Source: Lutraria lutraria (Eukaryota > Mollusca > Bivalvia > Venerida > Mactridae). From it: DNA of 64,000 bases. Of this stretch, positions 17,680 through 32,600 are shown piece by piece. The first letter of the stretch is position 1. The number at the start of each line of letters is the position of its first letter. A program made the position numbers and the translations under genes. The notes under the pieces were generated by a model. It worked only from the letters and a program-made list of their open reading frames with translations, had not been told where the DNA came from and searched no databases. The stretch spans positions 24,331,843 through 24,395,842 of the forward strand of contig OZ026838.1 in NCBI GenBank assembly GCA_964023205.1. Direction: 5' to 3'.

Positions 17680-20600
17680 CTGCAATAACAACACTGGACT
17701 TAAGACAATATTCCGATTGATCATGCAGTAAAAGCAGAAATAACGAGTCTCATGAGTCTCTGTGATAATCTATGGTCTTACTGTTGATTTATTGTTTGTT
17801 AGATTTTAGTTGTTGCATATACTGATATATAAATCCTGAGTGCTTTAGTGCTCGAGTACTATAGTATAGAATAGTGAAATAGGTTCACTTGTTGGATCAA
17901 CTAACTAAATATTCATTGTAACTATTATTACAAATAAACGAGCTGTCGAAATGAAATGCAATATGTTTTATAAGAAACGTGAAAAGCAACAAGCCAACCT
18001 TCGCTCACGAATACTCCACCAAGTATTGAGCCATAAGGCTTCATAACATCACATTCTGAAATAAATAAAAGTTTCGGCTTAGTTTATGGCTTATCAAAAT
18101 ATGAAGTATCAATCTATAACTTTTACATTTTTCAATCAGTCACAAATGTTTACAAAAACACTGCCCGTGACCTTTCTGAACTTCCCTCGTAGCTCTATGA
18201 TCCACATGTAGCTATATGATCCACATGTAGCTATATGATCCACATGTAGCTATATGATCATGTTTTCTTAACTGGACAACCGGGACAAACAGACAAACAT
18301 TTTATACAGAATTGGAAGAACATCATTGGTCACACTAGGCGGATTGATCAATGAACTTTTACATACCCAATCCAACATTTACTTTGAATCATCGATTACT
18401 TTGTGTAGATCGGTTTTGTTTTTTGTTGCATTTGGTTTACGCCCCTTTTCAACACTGAGAGTCAATTGAGGCGGACAGTTCACCTAACAATCGTTCCTGG
18501 GAAGAATTAGTACTAGACTCCCATCCTCCGTAAGCAAATGCCTACATTCTCACATTAAGAGACATGGTCGGTAGCTGGGTTCGAACCCATCACCCTCTAT
18601 CAGTGAGAGGGTACAGAGATTTGAAGTCAGCAGCTTTAACCATTCGACCACGGAGGCGGGTCTATAGATCGGTTTTACATATTGTATAACATAATAAGAA
18701 TTAATTCACCTATTCTGGTTCTTCTAAGATTCGAGACTTTAAGAAATTCAAGACAGTGTACATGTAAACACTGTCACGTTGATGAACATACCGAGGGCTG
18801 ATCCTGAAGTTCGTAGACACAGATTTTTATTAAGAACGGCCAAGTCCTACTGTTACAAAATCTTCACATGATATTTACAATATCGTACAATCGATTGCTT
18901 ACTTATTTCATCTCTAATTACTAAATAGCATTGAATGTATGTGAGCTATGATACTAAGTTACGATTATTTGCCTTTTCCTATCTGTAGCTATGTTCCTTA
19001 TTACTGTATATCAGTGTTAAATTGATGATAATATACTAATAATACATGTACTAATAAGCCAATGATATGTAATCAAATTATTTATATACCTTGTTCTTCT
19101 TGTGTGTAGCTAAGGTACTTAGTCTCCTCAACAAAACCTAGTTCACGCCAATTATCCTTTGCCCACTTGCTTAAGTATACCTCCATACAAAGAGAGTGCT
19201 GGAAGTCCAACACACTAGAGCTAAGTGGCAAATTCGCAGATGCCTGACCAAGTGCCATTATATGTTGCACAAAAGGAGGATCTCCACCACATCCTTTTTT
19301 CTTGTTTTCAATCTCAATATCGTTAAACAATGATGGTAATTCCAGGTTGGTGTGTGCATAGTTGTAGTTTCCATTCATCAAATCATCTAAATTTCTAGCG
19401 TATATTTGAATGTCTGAAATTAACGCTTTCAGTCCTTGTCCTTGGTAGTCTGGGTATGCAGCACGTAAATCAATGAAAGTTCTCATTGTCCTGTTCGCAA
19501 AGTATCTTAGGTATCCGGCGAGTTCAGACATATACAGATGTGCTATTGTGGTATCAACATTGTGAAGGTGTTCTTGCGCACCACGAAATTCTTCCATAAA
19601 CCATTGGGCCTGGTATGACTTGAAGTGATTGGTTTCACCATTATTTAAAATGTTCCTGACTTCATCTAGGGCTGCGAAAGACAAAGTGCTTGTTAAGTTT
19701 CCAGATATGGTATTCTCGTGAGATTGTTGATTCAAGACGTCAATTAGGGATTGTAGCTGGGCATCTTGGACTGAGTTTGGCTGAAATATACATTCAAACA
19801 AATGTTTGAGCTATATCTATTGCAATATCTGAGAGAATTCATACAACAAGTCAAAAATCCAAAACAAAAAGTGAAGAATTCTAAATGAGTCGTTAAGGTG
19901 AAACATATACATTTTTGTACTTATACATTTTGTATTATGAAAGTCATCGTTCAGTGGCAGCAGCAAACTGCCAGACAATATGACGAAATATCATGTACAC
20001 ATTATGTGCAACCTATTGAAAAACATTTTAAAAATGCTTTAGCTGATATGAATGTTACTATCATTGTAACATAATATGCGGAATTTTTAAAACATCAATT
20101 AGTGAATATTTTGTATCCCGTGTAAGCCAGGAAGTCATCGAAAGTGTATTCTCACGAAAGGGAACTAATAACATAGTTATAATGCGGTAATGTTCCTTAA
20201 ATTGACGGTTCAGAAATAAATGCAAGTAATTTTGAATTCGCTGAAAGGATATACAGAATTATATAGAGTATTTTGTTTCTAAACTATGCGGACTATAACC
20301 TTACTTGAAGATAATTAACAGACCCTAATGTAAACTTTTAATGACCATGAACAAAGGTTACCAACAAAAGAGGTACCAGATCCTTAAATATTGTGACATT
20401 CAGCCATAATTATGGTGGCTGATTTATGCCATATCGTATTTTCGCTTTTTCGCCACAACAAAGCGAAAATGCGAAAAAGCGAAAATACGACAAAGTCAGC
20501 TTTGTTGTATCTTTACATTGTTGCATTTTCGCATTGTCATGGCGAAAAAGCGAAAATACGACAGATGAATGGCGACAATAGGGAACATTGCCGTGACGTC

Positions 20601-23600
20601 ACGCGCACCTGTTATCCGTTTGTAAATATAGCTGGTGGGCAAAAGAATCAATATCCGGTTATCACCATCATTACAGTTCCCGACACATTCTTTTTCATAG
20701 ATAAAACATAGTTATGGTTTGGTCTTGTGTAGCTTTTCGCGGCACAATTAGTTGACAGAAGGGTTCTGTAGTTGTATGGCGTTTGAATTATAACGAAAAA
20801 AAATCTGGTATAGGATAATTAAATGACTTCAACCCGGTCCTAATTAAAATAGTTACGGTTAATAAGAATGAAATAGTTTTCAAACTAATCACAGTTCGTC
20901 TTGATGTTCAAAATCATAAATATTTTAAGTGGACAATTAATCTAGACAAGGCTATTGATTGTTCTCTTATTATCTGGTACTCTGACAGCCGTGCATTTCA
21001 AACACATGAAATTCGAAATACCAAAATACTTACTCCTAATGCTCGACATTCAATTAATGTCTGCGCATACCGGACACAATATACAGTATACAGACACTCG
21101 TTACACTAGTAAATGTTGTCATATTTTTTTACAGAATAATTTCAGCTAATTATCTTCACGGGCATTTCTCGTTATATATATATACAAGCACATTTAGTCA
21201 ATTCCACTACATGCATAATCACCTAATAATTCATTTAAATCCAAATCACCAAAGTCAAATGACATGGACGAGATCATTTTTTTTTTCTTAAAGTAGTTTT
21301 GTTTTCATGACTAAATAATGGTTAAATCAACCTGACAGAGATTCATTACTATACTATCAACCTGAATCAGGATCACTCAAATAGACCCTGTCTGAATCGA
21401 CACAGTGAGAACGTGTATTATGGCATTATATAATTAATTTGATTGGTAGAAACCCTGTCATAAATAGATTGTCACATCCAACTGATAATTACATCCAAAA
21501 GAACATGTTTGGTCCTATGCAGCTGTCAAGACAATGAAGATTTATATAAACAACAACGGGTGATATAAAATATACGTAATTTAAACTACCCCTTACTGTT
21601 TTCCAAGGTGGACTTCTTGCAATCAGTAAAGATCGTCACCGTGATTAGGATCAAGATAACTGGACGGCATGCCAGTTGAAATTAAGACAAAAGATAAAAC
21701 GAAACTTGTGCCGAACAAACGATTTTGACTTGTTCAGTGATTTGCATTGAATGCAACAAAAATTCGAAGTTTATTAATGTTTTAATTATAATTGTGAATT
21801 GTTTCAATCGATTAATAGTATCGTTCGCATATACAATGTGAAACACGTGCCCAATGTATGGATTTCGGTGATTTGTAAACATAATTGGATTATCCGTTTT
21901 AATTAGTCCCGCTCTATTTAATGTATATAATTTAAGTCTTAGCTAGGTATATGTTTTAAAAGATGTGGATCATCAATAAAAATGTACGAACAATATTGTG
22001 TCAAATCAACAGATAATGCAGAAAATTGACAATGTTTATATAAAAGCACGTTTCTAATACGGGCATCATTTAAGTTAACATTATTTATGCTAAAATTTCA
22101 TTAAAAATATTATTATTTTAAAAGGTCACTTTGGTGTTCTTTTTACATAAATATTTCAAAATAAAAGTATCTAATTAATACAAAATAACAATCTTTGAAC
22201 ACATTTTTTTAATCATGTTTTTTTTTCGTATGATCGACTCACAAGATATTCTAAAGAAAAATGAAAGGTTATAAAAAGTGCTTTTTTTTCATTATTAATA
22301 CAAATTAATTTCTGTGCATGCCTATCGATTTTATTTTGGCGCTTTCATAATCCACTTAATATAGGATTAAAATTTAGGTGGCTGTGTACGTATGTCTAAG
22401 TCCGAATATGGCGCTTTGTATGAATTCAAGTAATATTATTAAAGGTGATTTAATTGTATGAATACATCATGAATTGCATGCATATTTAATCATTAAATGC
22501 ATTAAACTATTATGAGTGTTTTGGCACAACATATTGACTTTCAAAAATCATTGACCACAACGATGGAGCGTTCGACACTATGTAGATTAACTAGATTTAA
22601 TAAACTTTATGCGAATCAGGAAACAAAAGAATGGCCATTATATTGTTCAATGTTCAATTTCACTATGAAATGTGTGTTTTGCTTAATCGTATGCTACTAT
22701 TAAATACGAACAAATACTACAACGGATCAATACGTTTATATAGCATCATGTCGACAGTTATTGATTTTTGCCCACCAGCTCGTGCGCATGCACGAGAATG
22801 CTTCGTTTTGTTTACAAACACGATGTTACCTATACGACACCAAAAATGTTGTACAGGCGCATGCGCACCAACTTGTATAAGGTATATATAAACTACCTGC
22901 GCATGCGTAACCGGAACGCAAAGATGCGAAAATGTGACCATGCAACAATGCGATAATGTAACAATGCGAAAAAGTCGACTTTGTCGAAAAAGCAAAGATA
23001 CGACAGGTGTAAGGCGAAAACACGACACATTTTTGGTATCCTATTGTCGCCCTTCATCTGTCGTATTTTCGCTTTTTTGTCACGACAATGCGAAAATGCA
23101 ACAATGCAAAGATACGACAAAACCACACCTAAACATTTTATAACCACACAAAAATCCATTTATTAATATAGTAATGCATTTGTATATAAATGCAGGACGG
23201 TTTGTTTGGAAGATAACTTAAATGCTAGCATTCATTATATCATACCACACAATATATAAGCATTATATAGGTGTATATATTTACATCATCTATGAAATTA
23301 TTGAGAGCACCAAGAGCGTCCTCAACAAATGGTAGACCATCAAAGGTATTATCTCCGCTGTCTATACCAGATAATTCCTTCAGAACTTCTGCTAAATCTG
23401 TATCGGTTTCTGGAAAATATCACATGTTATGTAGATGAATTAGTACATGTCTTACAATAGATGTATCAATGCTGGAGTTCATGCGTTTGTCCGTCCACAT
23501 TAAGTTGTTATATTGAATGTTCTTACGTAATAAAGTTTGGTACTTGTTTAACCCTTAAGTTGGCAGAATGAGTAGACACACAGACTACCAGCGTGTGAAG

Positions 23601-26600
23601 GCCACCCACAGACCCTCTACTACCCAGGAATTCTTTTTACACTCTGAAATACTGTCAAATATTATGTTTATAGCATGTTTTATAACAACAAAATAAAGTT
23701 ACAAAAAAAGAAATTCACCATATAATTATACATGTATATTATATACATACCTTCACACACAGGTAGCCTGTGAATCCAAACTGCAGAAAAACACATCCTT
23801 AACAATACTGGTCTGTAAATTATCTGGCCGCAGAAAACTATTTGACTTGTTAAAAACTGGCAGACGAGTAGGGAATCAAACCTATGGTATTTATAATTAT
23901 AGTATTACCTATTGCAAAGCACTGCTTGAAGTCGTCTGTGCTTTCCAAATATTTTTGAACAACAGAAAGTTTGAAAAATCCATTTTCATCAATCCACTTT
24001 TCAGCCGGATACCATGCATTCTGTAATGTATTAGATTTTAAGTTAATGCTTCGATAGAATACGATCAACACTTGTTTAAATGCTTAACACACATGATAAG
24101 TATACATAAACTAGATTCCACTGCATAGAATCAACTGTGGATGAACATTTCAAATCAGCAGGCAAGTATTTTATATTTAACATGTATTTAAAAGTATGAT
24201 ATATAGAGCAACCAGGCATTACTGTGCAGAACTAAAACTAGTTGAACTAGTTCTCACATTGTCGATTTCGAATCAAGAATGCCAGATTGTTTTAGTATGT
24301 ATTTTTGTAATTATATGTATATTTATGTACATTTGTTATTTTTGTCATGTATTCGGGATGCTTTGAAACCTATATGTTTAGCCTCAATAGGGAGTGCATC
24401 TACTTATTTCCAAAAGAAAGTGTGGACTTCAAAATTTAAAATATTTCAATATTTAGCAGATGTATCAGTTTCAATTCCCCCCCCCCCCTTTAGGAAACGA
24501 ATAAACAAAAAATCTCTGAACTGTATGATAGTGTATACGTATGGTCTATGGATTCATGAGTTAATTCTTAGCACGACATTCTCATGCTCTCAGTTCCAAA
24601 TTGCTTTAAGACATTCATATTGTCAAAAGTCTTATGTCCTCCACTGATGATTTGAGTGGAGAAGTCGGCAGTTTCTGGTGAAGCACAGGGTTAAAACGCT
24701 GGAGCCGTATAAAGTTGGAACGCAGTTTCAAAACATTTTCCGGGCTGCAGACAGGAACAGTTCGAAAGTTTGAGATTCCCGAATCTAGAGTGTTCTAGAG
24801 TGCAGTTTGCAATTAAAGCATTGACTGTTCATTCAGAACACCTCAGCCCATTTTATACTTACATTGTACATCTAACCTCGAATATGAGTAGTAGCTTGAT
24901 AATTATACGCCTATACGTCTTACATTTTTGATACGGCTGCCGATTTACTGCTTAGGAAATTTTACCACTATTCAAGTTCTTAAAATAACTTCTGTTGAAG
25001 GTAGCCTAGCATTTTTCATTGCAAATTGCTGTACATATTCTACGTGTACGAAAAAAACACTTGACAAGCGTTTCTTTCGCTAAACCACTTGAGAAATATT
25101 ACCGAATGCTTTACCCAGTAATCTTCTCAGTACAAACATGTTTGTTTCTGGTTGCTTGCTCATTAAATATAATGTAGATATAGGTAGGGATTTTTTCTTG
25201 TTTTTATCATTATTCTTGAAAGCGTGCGCAAAGGTAAAAAAGTGAGACGGTGAATCTACGTATTGTTCCTTGGGCCTTATCACAGTCTATGGTCACAGGG
25301 AAATTTTGGTAAGGTCGGGTAACCAGAAACAAAAAATTTCCCCATAATTATTTCTCTTTCAAAAATACATTATCCCGAGTAAAATGTCTTTAAAGCAAAA
25401 TTATTGCCAAGATGATCTTTGTTGTTTCAAGTTAACTATTTGTAGCTTTAACATATATGGGAAAAAATCGTGTTACAAATGCTAAATGACAAATGTGAAA
25501 CTATAAAAAGTATAAATGATTACCTCCTCAAATTTGAACAGATTACTATGATATTTAAATCGTGGTCCACCCCAACCACTTCTGATGATCGAACAACTCA
25601 GTTGATGAGGAACTGCAACTATCAAGTGAAATATTTGTTATACACATTTCATTATCATTGACAAAAGATGATAAATGTACTGTCAAATCTTTGAACAAAG
25701 GTCACCCTTTGGAAATACACAATACTGCATCATTTGTTCAAATTGATCAATGGCGATTTTTAAAAGAATAGTCTTATTTTCAGGGTGGCCTTTATGTGGA
25801 GATGACCTTTAACACAGGTTTGACTGTATATGTTTTAATATTTTTTTTACAGTTAAAATTGCATAATTAAGATATCAATTAAGGTGAGAATGAATAATAG
25901 AACTATCTCAATTCAAAACACCATTTAAATGTTAGGATGCTTTATTCAATGAGATCAGAAATAGAACAGAAATTAAAAGTTAAGAAAAAAAAGTTTTAGC
26001 ATCAAGTTCAGATATGGCAAAGCAATTACCAAATAATTAAGCTACATAATCACCCAATCATTGAAGCAATATCAATGTTGGGAATTTAACTACGAGGTTG
26101 TTATGACCCAGCATGTACATTGATTTATATTAAATGGGTATGGATATTAGATTGCAGATACAAGGTGTTCTCTTAAATGTCCATGCATACTTTTAATCAA
26201 CAAGCTAGCGTTCTGTCTCTGATAACATACTAATTAGGGTATACCACTTTAGTGAGATTATCAGTGAGGCTGAAAACAACATTTCTGGTTACATGTTCGG
26301 GTGAGTATAGGTCGGAGCCTGTTTGGCTACTGAAAGCATGTGGATGGGTGAGAAAGTGGATGTATCATTTGTCGGGCCTAATAGAGAGTCCAGGGTAGGT
26401 CAGGTAACCAGTGGATGTATCATTTGTTTGACCTAACAGAGAGTCCAGGGTAGATCAGGTAACGAGTGGATGTATCATTTGTTTGATCTAATAGAGAGTC
26501 CAAGGTAGGTCAGGTAACCAGTGGATGTATCATTTCATTCATTTGTTTGACCTAATAGAGAGTTCAGGGTAGGTCAGGTAACCAGTGGATGTATCATTTC

Positions 26601-29600
26601 ATTCATTTGTTTGACCTAATAGAGAGTTCAGGGTAGGTCAGGTAACCAGTGGATGTATCATTTGTCGGGCCTATTAGAGAGTCCAGGGTAGGTCAGGTAA
26701 CCAGTGGATGTATCATTTGTTGGGCCTATTAGAGAGTCCAGGGTAGGTCAGGTAACCAGTGGATGTATCATTTGTCGGGCCTATTAGAGAGTGTAGGGTA
26801 GGTCAGGTAACCAGTGGATGTATCATTTGTCGGGCCTATTAGAGAGTCCGGGTAGGTCAGGTAACCAGTGGATGTATCATTTGTTGGGCCTATTAGAGAG
26901 TCCAGGGTAGGTCAGGTAACCAGTGGATGTATCATTTGTTTGACCTAATAGAGAGTCCAGGGTAGGTCAGGTAAACAGTGGATGTATCATTTGTCAGGCC
27001 TATTAGAGAGTCTATGGTAGGTCAGGTAACCAGTGGATGTATCATTTGTTTGACCTAATAGAGAGTCCAGGGTAGGTCAGGTAAACAGTGGATGTATCAT
27101 TTGTCGGGCCTATAAGAGAGTCCAGGATAGGTCAGGTAAACAGTGGATGTATCATTTGTCGGGCCTATTAGAGAGTCTAGGGTAGGTCAGGTAAACAGTG
27201 GATGTATCATTTGTTGGGCCTAATAGAGATTAGTAGTTATTATAAAATATATACTTACTGTTCCTAGAAGTGAAAAAACGTATGCCGAGATGATTATTGC
27301 TTTTATCTTTTTCATTCCAAGCAATTCCAAGTGCATCAATTTCAAATACCAGTAACCCGCTTGAGTATCCTGATTCTGCACAATAGAAGGAACTAAGTTT
27401 TAATCAATTATTTATTTGTTATACAGTGTAACCTCTCCAAAGCAACACCCTTTGGGGGTAGCAAAATTATGTTGTTGTTGTTGCTTTAGAGAAGTTAAAT
27501 TTATAGTTAAATTGTGCAATGGGAAAATCATGCTGTTGTTGCAAAAAAAAGCTATTGCTCAATAGAGGGCCGCTCTGGAGAGGTTTTACTGTATAGAATG
27601 TGGTTTCATCTCTGGTTTTGATAATCATCAAATGGAAGTTAAGGTGTGTAAAGCTATACCTGACAGTCCTTTTATTGGCAGAATTACGGTTTGTATGTGA
27701 TAAGAACCATATAATGTTGTTAAATCAGGCATACTAGTATTTATCATGGTAAAAAATAAATTGTTTTTCATATTTTTTTGTGAATGTGACCTGGGCATGC
27801 TTGAATAAAGCAAACACTATGTATAGATTAATGCCATTTTTGTAAATTTTTGATACATTCTGTTACTAACTACATGACAAAATAATAAAAGATTGTTTCA
27901 TTTTTCAAATTCAGAAAGCTCTGCAGTGGTATATTAGCTCAGGACATATAGAGTTCATGAAATAGACCTACTGATACATAGACCTACTGACATATAGACC
28001 CTCTGACATATAGACATACTGACATATAGACCCTCTGACATATAGACATACTGACATATAGACCCTCTGACATATAGACATACTGACACATAGACCTACT
28101 GACACATAGACCCTCTGACATATAGACATACTGACATATAGACCCTCTGACATATAGACATACTGACATATAGACCCTCTGACATATAGACCCTCTGACA
28201 TATAGACATACTGACATATAGACCTTCTGACATATAGACCCTCTGACATATAGACATACTGACATATAGACCTTCTGACATATAGACCCTCTGACATATA
28301 GACATACTGACATATAGACCTTCTGACATATAGACATACTGACATATAGACCTACTGACACATAGACCCTCCGACATATAGACATACTGACATATAGACC
28401 CTCTGACATATAGACATACTGACATATAGACCCTCTGACATATAGACCCTCTGACATATAGACATACTGACATATAGACCTTCTGACATATAGACCCTCT
28501 GACATATAGACATACTGACATATAGACCTACTGATATATAGACATACTGAGATATAGACATACTGATATATAGACCAACTGACATATAGACCTACAGATA
28601 TATAGACCTACTCATGTACAGACCTACTGACATATTGACCTACTGATATATAGACTTACTGATGTATTGACCTACTGACATATAGACCTCCTGATATATA
28701 GAAAAACTGACATATAGACTGACTGACATATAGACCAACTGACATATAGACCTACTGACATAATAGCTAGACCTACTGACATATAGACCTACTGATATAT
28801 AGACCTTCTAATGTATAGACCTACTGACATATAGACATACTGACACATAGAATTGCTGACATATAGACATAAAGACCTACTGACATATAGACCTACTGAC
28901 ATATAGACCTTCTGACATATAGAACAACTGATGTATAGACCTACTGACACATAGACATACTGACGTATAGATCTTCTGACATATAGACCTACTGGCATAT
29001 AGACTGACATATAGACCTACTGACATATACACTTACTGACACATAGACCTACTGACATATAGACCTACTGATATATAGACATACTGAGATATAGACATAC
29101 TGATATATAGACCAACTGACATATAGACCTACAGATATATAGACCTACTCATGTACAGACCTACTGACATATTGACCTACTGACATATAGACCTCCTGAT
29201 ATATAGAAATACTGACATATAGACCTACTTATGTATAGACCTACTGACATATAGACTGACTGACATATAGACCAACTGACATATAGACCTACTGACATAA
29301 TAGCTAGACCTACTGACATATAGACCTACTGATATATAGACCTTCTAATGTATAGACCTACTGACATATAGACCTACTGACACATAGAATTGCTGACATA
29401 TAGACATAAAGACCTACTGACATATAGACCTACTGACACATAGACACACTGACATATAGACCTACTGACATATAGACAGACCTACTGACATATAGACCTA
29501 CTGACATATAGACCTACAGATATATATACCTACTCATGTATAGACCTACTGACACATATACCTACATACCTACTGATATATATATAGACCTACTGACACA

Positions 29601-32600
29601 TAGACACACTGACATATAGACCTACTGACACATAGACCTACTGACATATTGACCTACTGACATATTGACCTACTGACACATAGACAAGCACTATACTGAC
29701 CTATTAGATTATCTGTCTTAATGTCCTTCACTTTAGCCCAAACTTGTTCGAGAGCATCAGTAATGCCAAAGCTGTCTGCAAAACAAAGTGAGACCATCTG
29801 TTGGTTTCCATTACATGATACAGAAAATGTATATACACAAGATGTGTATGTTAAAACAAGTATATTTAAGTCATTCACTTGAATCAGACTCGTGGTGTAT
29901 TGGATAAGGTGGCATGTACATGGTACATACATAACAGTTTTACAAAATGAAGCAGATGCGAGTGGTTTGAAATTATTATATACATTTATTTTTTATGATT
30001 TATTTATTGAAATATGTTTGTTCTTGTTACATGTATGTACACACGCTGAATAGCACCTTTTTTATTAATTTTCAGAAGAGAAAAAGGAAAGAAGAAATGC
30101 GATTGTTCTCTGGTGTATTTCTCTTTTTTTATTTCTTGTGTACATTTTATTGCACGAAATCGCGAATATAGATGTAATTTCAAAAAATAAAAATGTACTA
30201 TATAGAAATACTAAACACCTGAACCGGTTTCTACTTATATTATTACCCACAATTGAAATATATAAATCCTAATAACCCATGTGAGGTTATTATATTTCTG
30301 TTAATTTGACGGAACAATTTAAATATAAAAACATATGAAACATTATTTTGTTATCAATATATATAAAGTTTACTTTTATTAAAAATGGAAAAAAGTTGAA
30401 AATAAAAAATGATGTCTAACATCAGACACATTCCTCAAGATTCACTAACTTTGTGCTTTAATAATTGCTTTACCAAGTGATTATAAAGCTTCATAGATTG
30501 TTCTATAGCAGATTAGATTAGCAAGAATAGTATTCTTGTAACCTAAACATGTATAAATGGGATCGTCCATGTATACAATAACATTGCTGACCTAAAAATT
30601 GAACTATACTAATGTCGCATTGAAATGTTTTACTGCAAACAACAACAAAAACAAACAAAGCTTTGGTACCTCATATCACTTTTTTTCAATTGTAACCTGG
30701 GTTACAAGAACAAAAACCATTTCAATGAATTTAGGCAACCATATATACATGAATGAATGTAATGATATGCCGGCTAATGCCTATATCAAAATGGACAATT
30801 ATAAATACTCTTTTAATGACGTTAATCTTTTCATGTGTTGTATTCAGAAACTGAGAAAAATAAAATGACTTTACGGGTCACGTGAAGCATGTAGATTGTT
30901 CACGGGATTGACTTATCGTGAAGCGAACGACTACAATGAACAAATCGTTCACATTTTATTTTCGGTCGTATAAATTTTGGTAGAGTGGGATAAGTTGTCT
31001 TGTTATTGGTTTGTTATGACTGAGCAAACATTTAGTATAACAACGTATGATACACTGTTTAAATACTTATTTCGTTTTTAATAAATCAGCGTTATATGAG
31101 AATGCAATGATAATTCTTCTAAGTTCAGTCTTTGTTGCCTACAGTTTATAGGCCTATAAAATTGCCTAGTGACCGTTCTTCCTTTCTTAAATAGCATGGG
31201 ACCAGAAACAAACATTTTTACAACTTTATAAACACGGAAGTCATTGAACTAACCTAGGAATTGGGTCGCAGCCAATACTTCTCTTATGCTTGCTTTAGGA
31301 CTATAATTCCATTCCTTGACACCCGTATCTTCTCCTAAAAAATAATTTCAATAATGTATATTAATATATTTTAAGCATGATATTATTCTTCTTTTTTATT
31401 TCACATGGTTTTATAAAAGGGTACATATAAGACTATTTTGTATTACAATATATTGCAAGAGGTACTATGTATATAATTCTACTTTTGGCAAATCGATTAG
31501 AATTTATTAACAAAGTAAGTCTAAGAACTCTGCCTTTTGTACTGAATTGGCAGCATTGCAGGAAATAGTTATGGCTGTGGTTTAGATCATTGGTCATTAT
31601 CTTGCCAGTAACCGTCGGAACAATAATTTGGAGAAAACATACTTATAACGTGTTGAGAAAAATTATCGGCAAATACTAATATGCACATGTAGTATAAATT
31701 TCTAGTGCCAATTTATTTGTAACTTGATTATAAAAGTGCATGATATAACATATGAAACATAAGTGGAAAGTGATTTTAGACATAATAGGATACGTTGGTA
31801 ACGAATATGGATATATACAGATGTGTTCTAAATTAGCCTACTTTATATACTAATATGAATAAAATGTTTTTTTCAATTACTCTTTTTTCTTCGTCTTCTT
31901 TTATCCGTGTTTGATGTGTTTGGTAAGTCAGATTCAACGTAAGCAGTCACAAAGAAACCATTGCCCCCTACATCGTCCCCTGATACAGATCCTAAAGGCT
32001 GTGATGTGTAAAGATTTTATACATAAATATAGTCATAAAATATATATAATTATACTATATTATACATATTTTTACGAACTCACAATTTTACTTATTCGTA
32101 ATTTTATACGTTCATGTTTTCACCTAACATCCAATGCATTTTAGTTGAATAAAGCTTTTTTGTCACATCATATTCATGAGAATTTTTTTTTAATCAAAAA
32201 TAAAATTTAAAATCGATTTTTCGCGAAAGTGACTAAGCTCACTTTTAACCTATATTTCTTGGCATGACATATTAATTATTCAGAAGAAATCCCTCTTTCA
32301 ATGGGATGATTCATAGGAAACTCTTCCCTCCATTGTGTGAAATATAGAAGCATGGAAAAATTAAGACCCACGCCAACTTATAGCGAGTCTGCAATTATTG
32401 TTTAATGTGCACTTCTTGTGGTTGTAAAATTTGTAAAGTAAAAATGTATGAAAATGTATTCTTAAGCAGTCGATATAAAGTTATAAACCGTTCTTGACAA
32501 ACATTTTACATTTATTTGAATTAATACACAGAAGATATGACTAAATGAGTAATTTATTTAGCTGAGCTAATATCAACATTTCAATGCATGACCTAACTGG

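Larger units (their letters stand above)
19801..23284. other. Intron of the large gene
   Basis: No coding exon seen. It contains two copies of a palindrome-rich element (20434-20561 and about 22930-23125) built from GCGAAAATACGAC and its complement. The intervening sequence is AT-rich without recognisable structure. Confidence 0.5.

Noticed and set aside
17420..17731. Plus-strand Ile-rich membrane-like frame
   Set aside because: Antisense of the Asp codon run (GAT read as ATC) in the last exon of the large gene.
18577..18661. Functional tRNA gene (A and B boxes present) at the SINE heads
   Set aside because: The cloverleaf does not close properly and the sequence continues into a SINE body with a second family member at 55 kb.
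22717..23166. Cluster of six overlapping short frames on both strands
   Set aside because: Produced by the palindromic MITE-like repeat; no splice or start support.
27968..28585. Frames reading SICQYVYMSEGLYV
   Set aside because: Translation of the 16-bp satellite; three units span 48 bases and keep a frame open. No gene signals.
27960..29695. CRISPR-like array
   Set aside because: Repeat units are contiguous without unique spacers, and the genome is eukaryotic.
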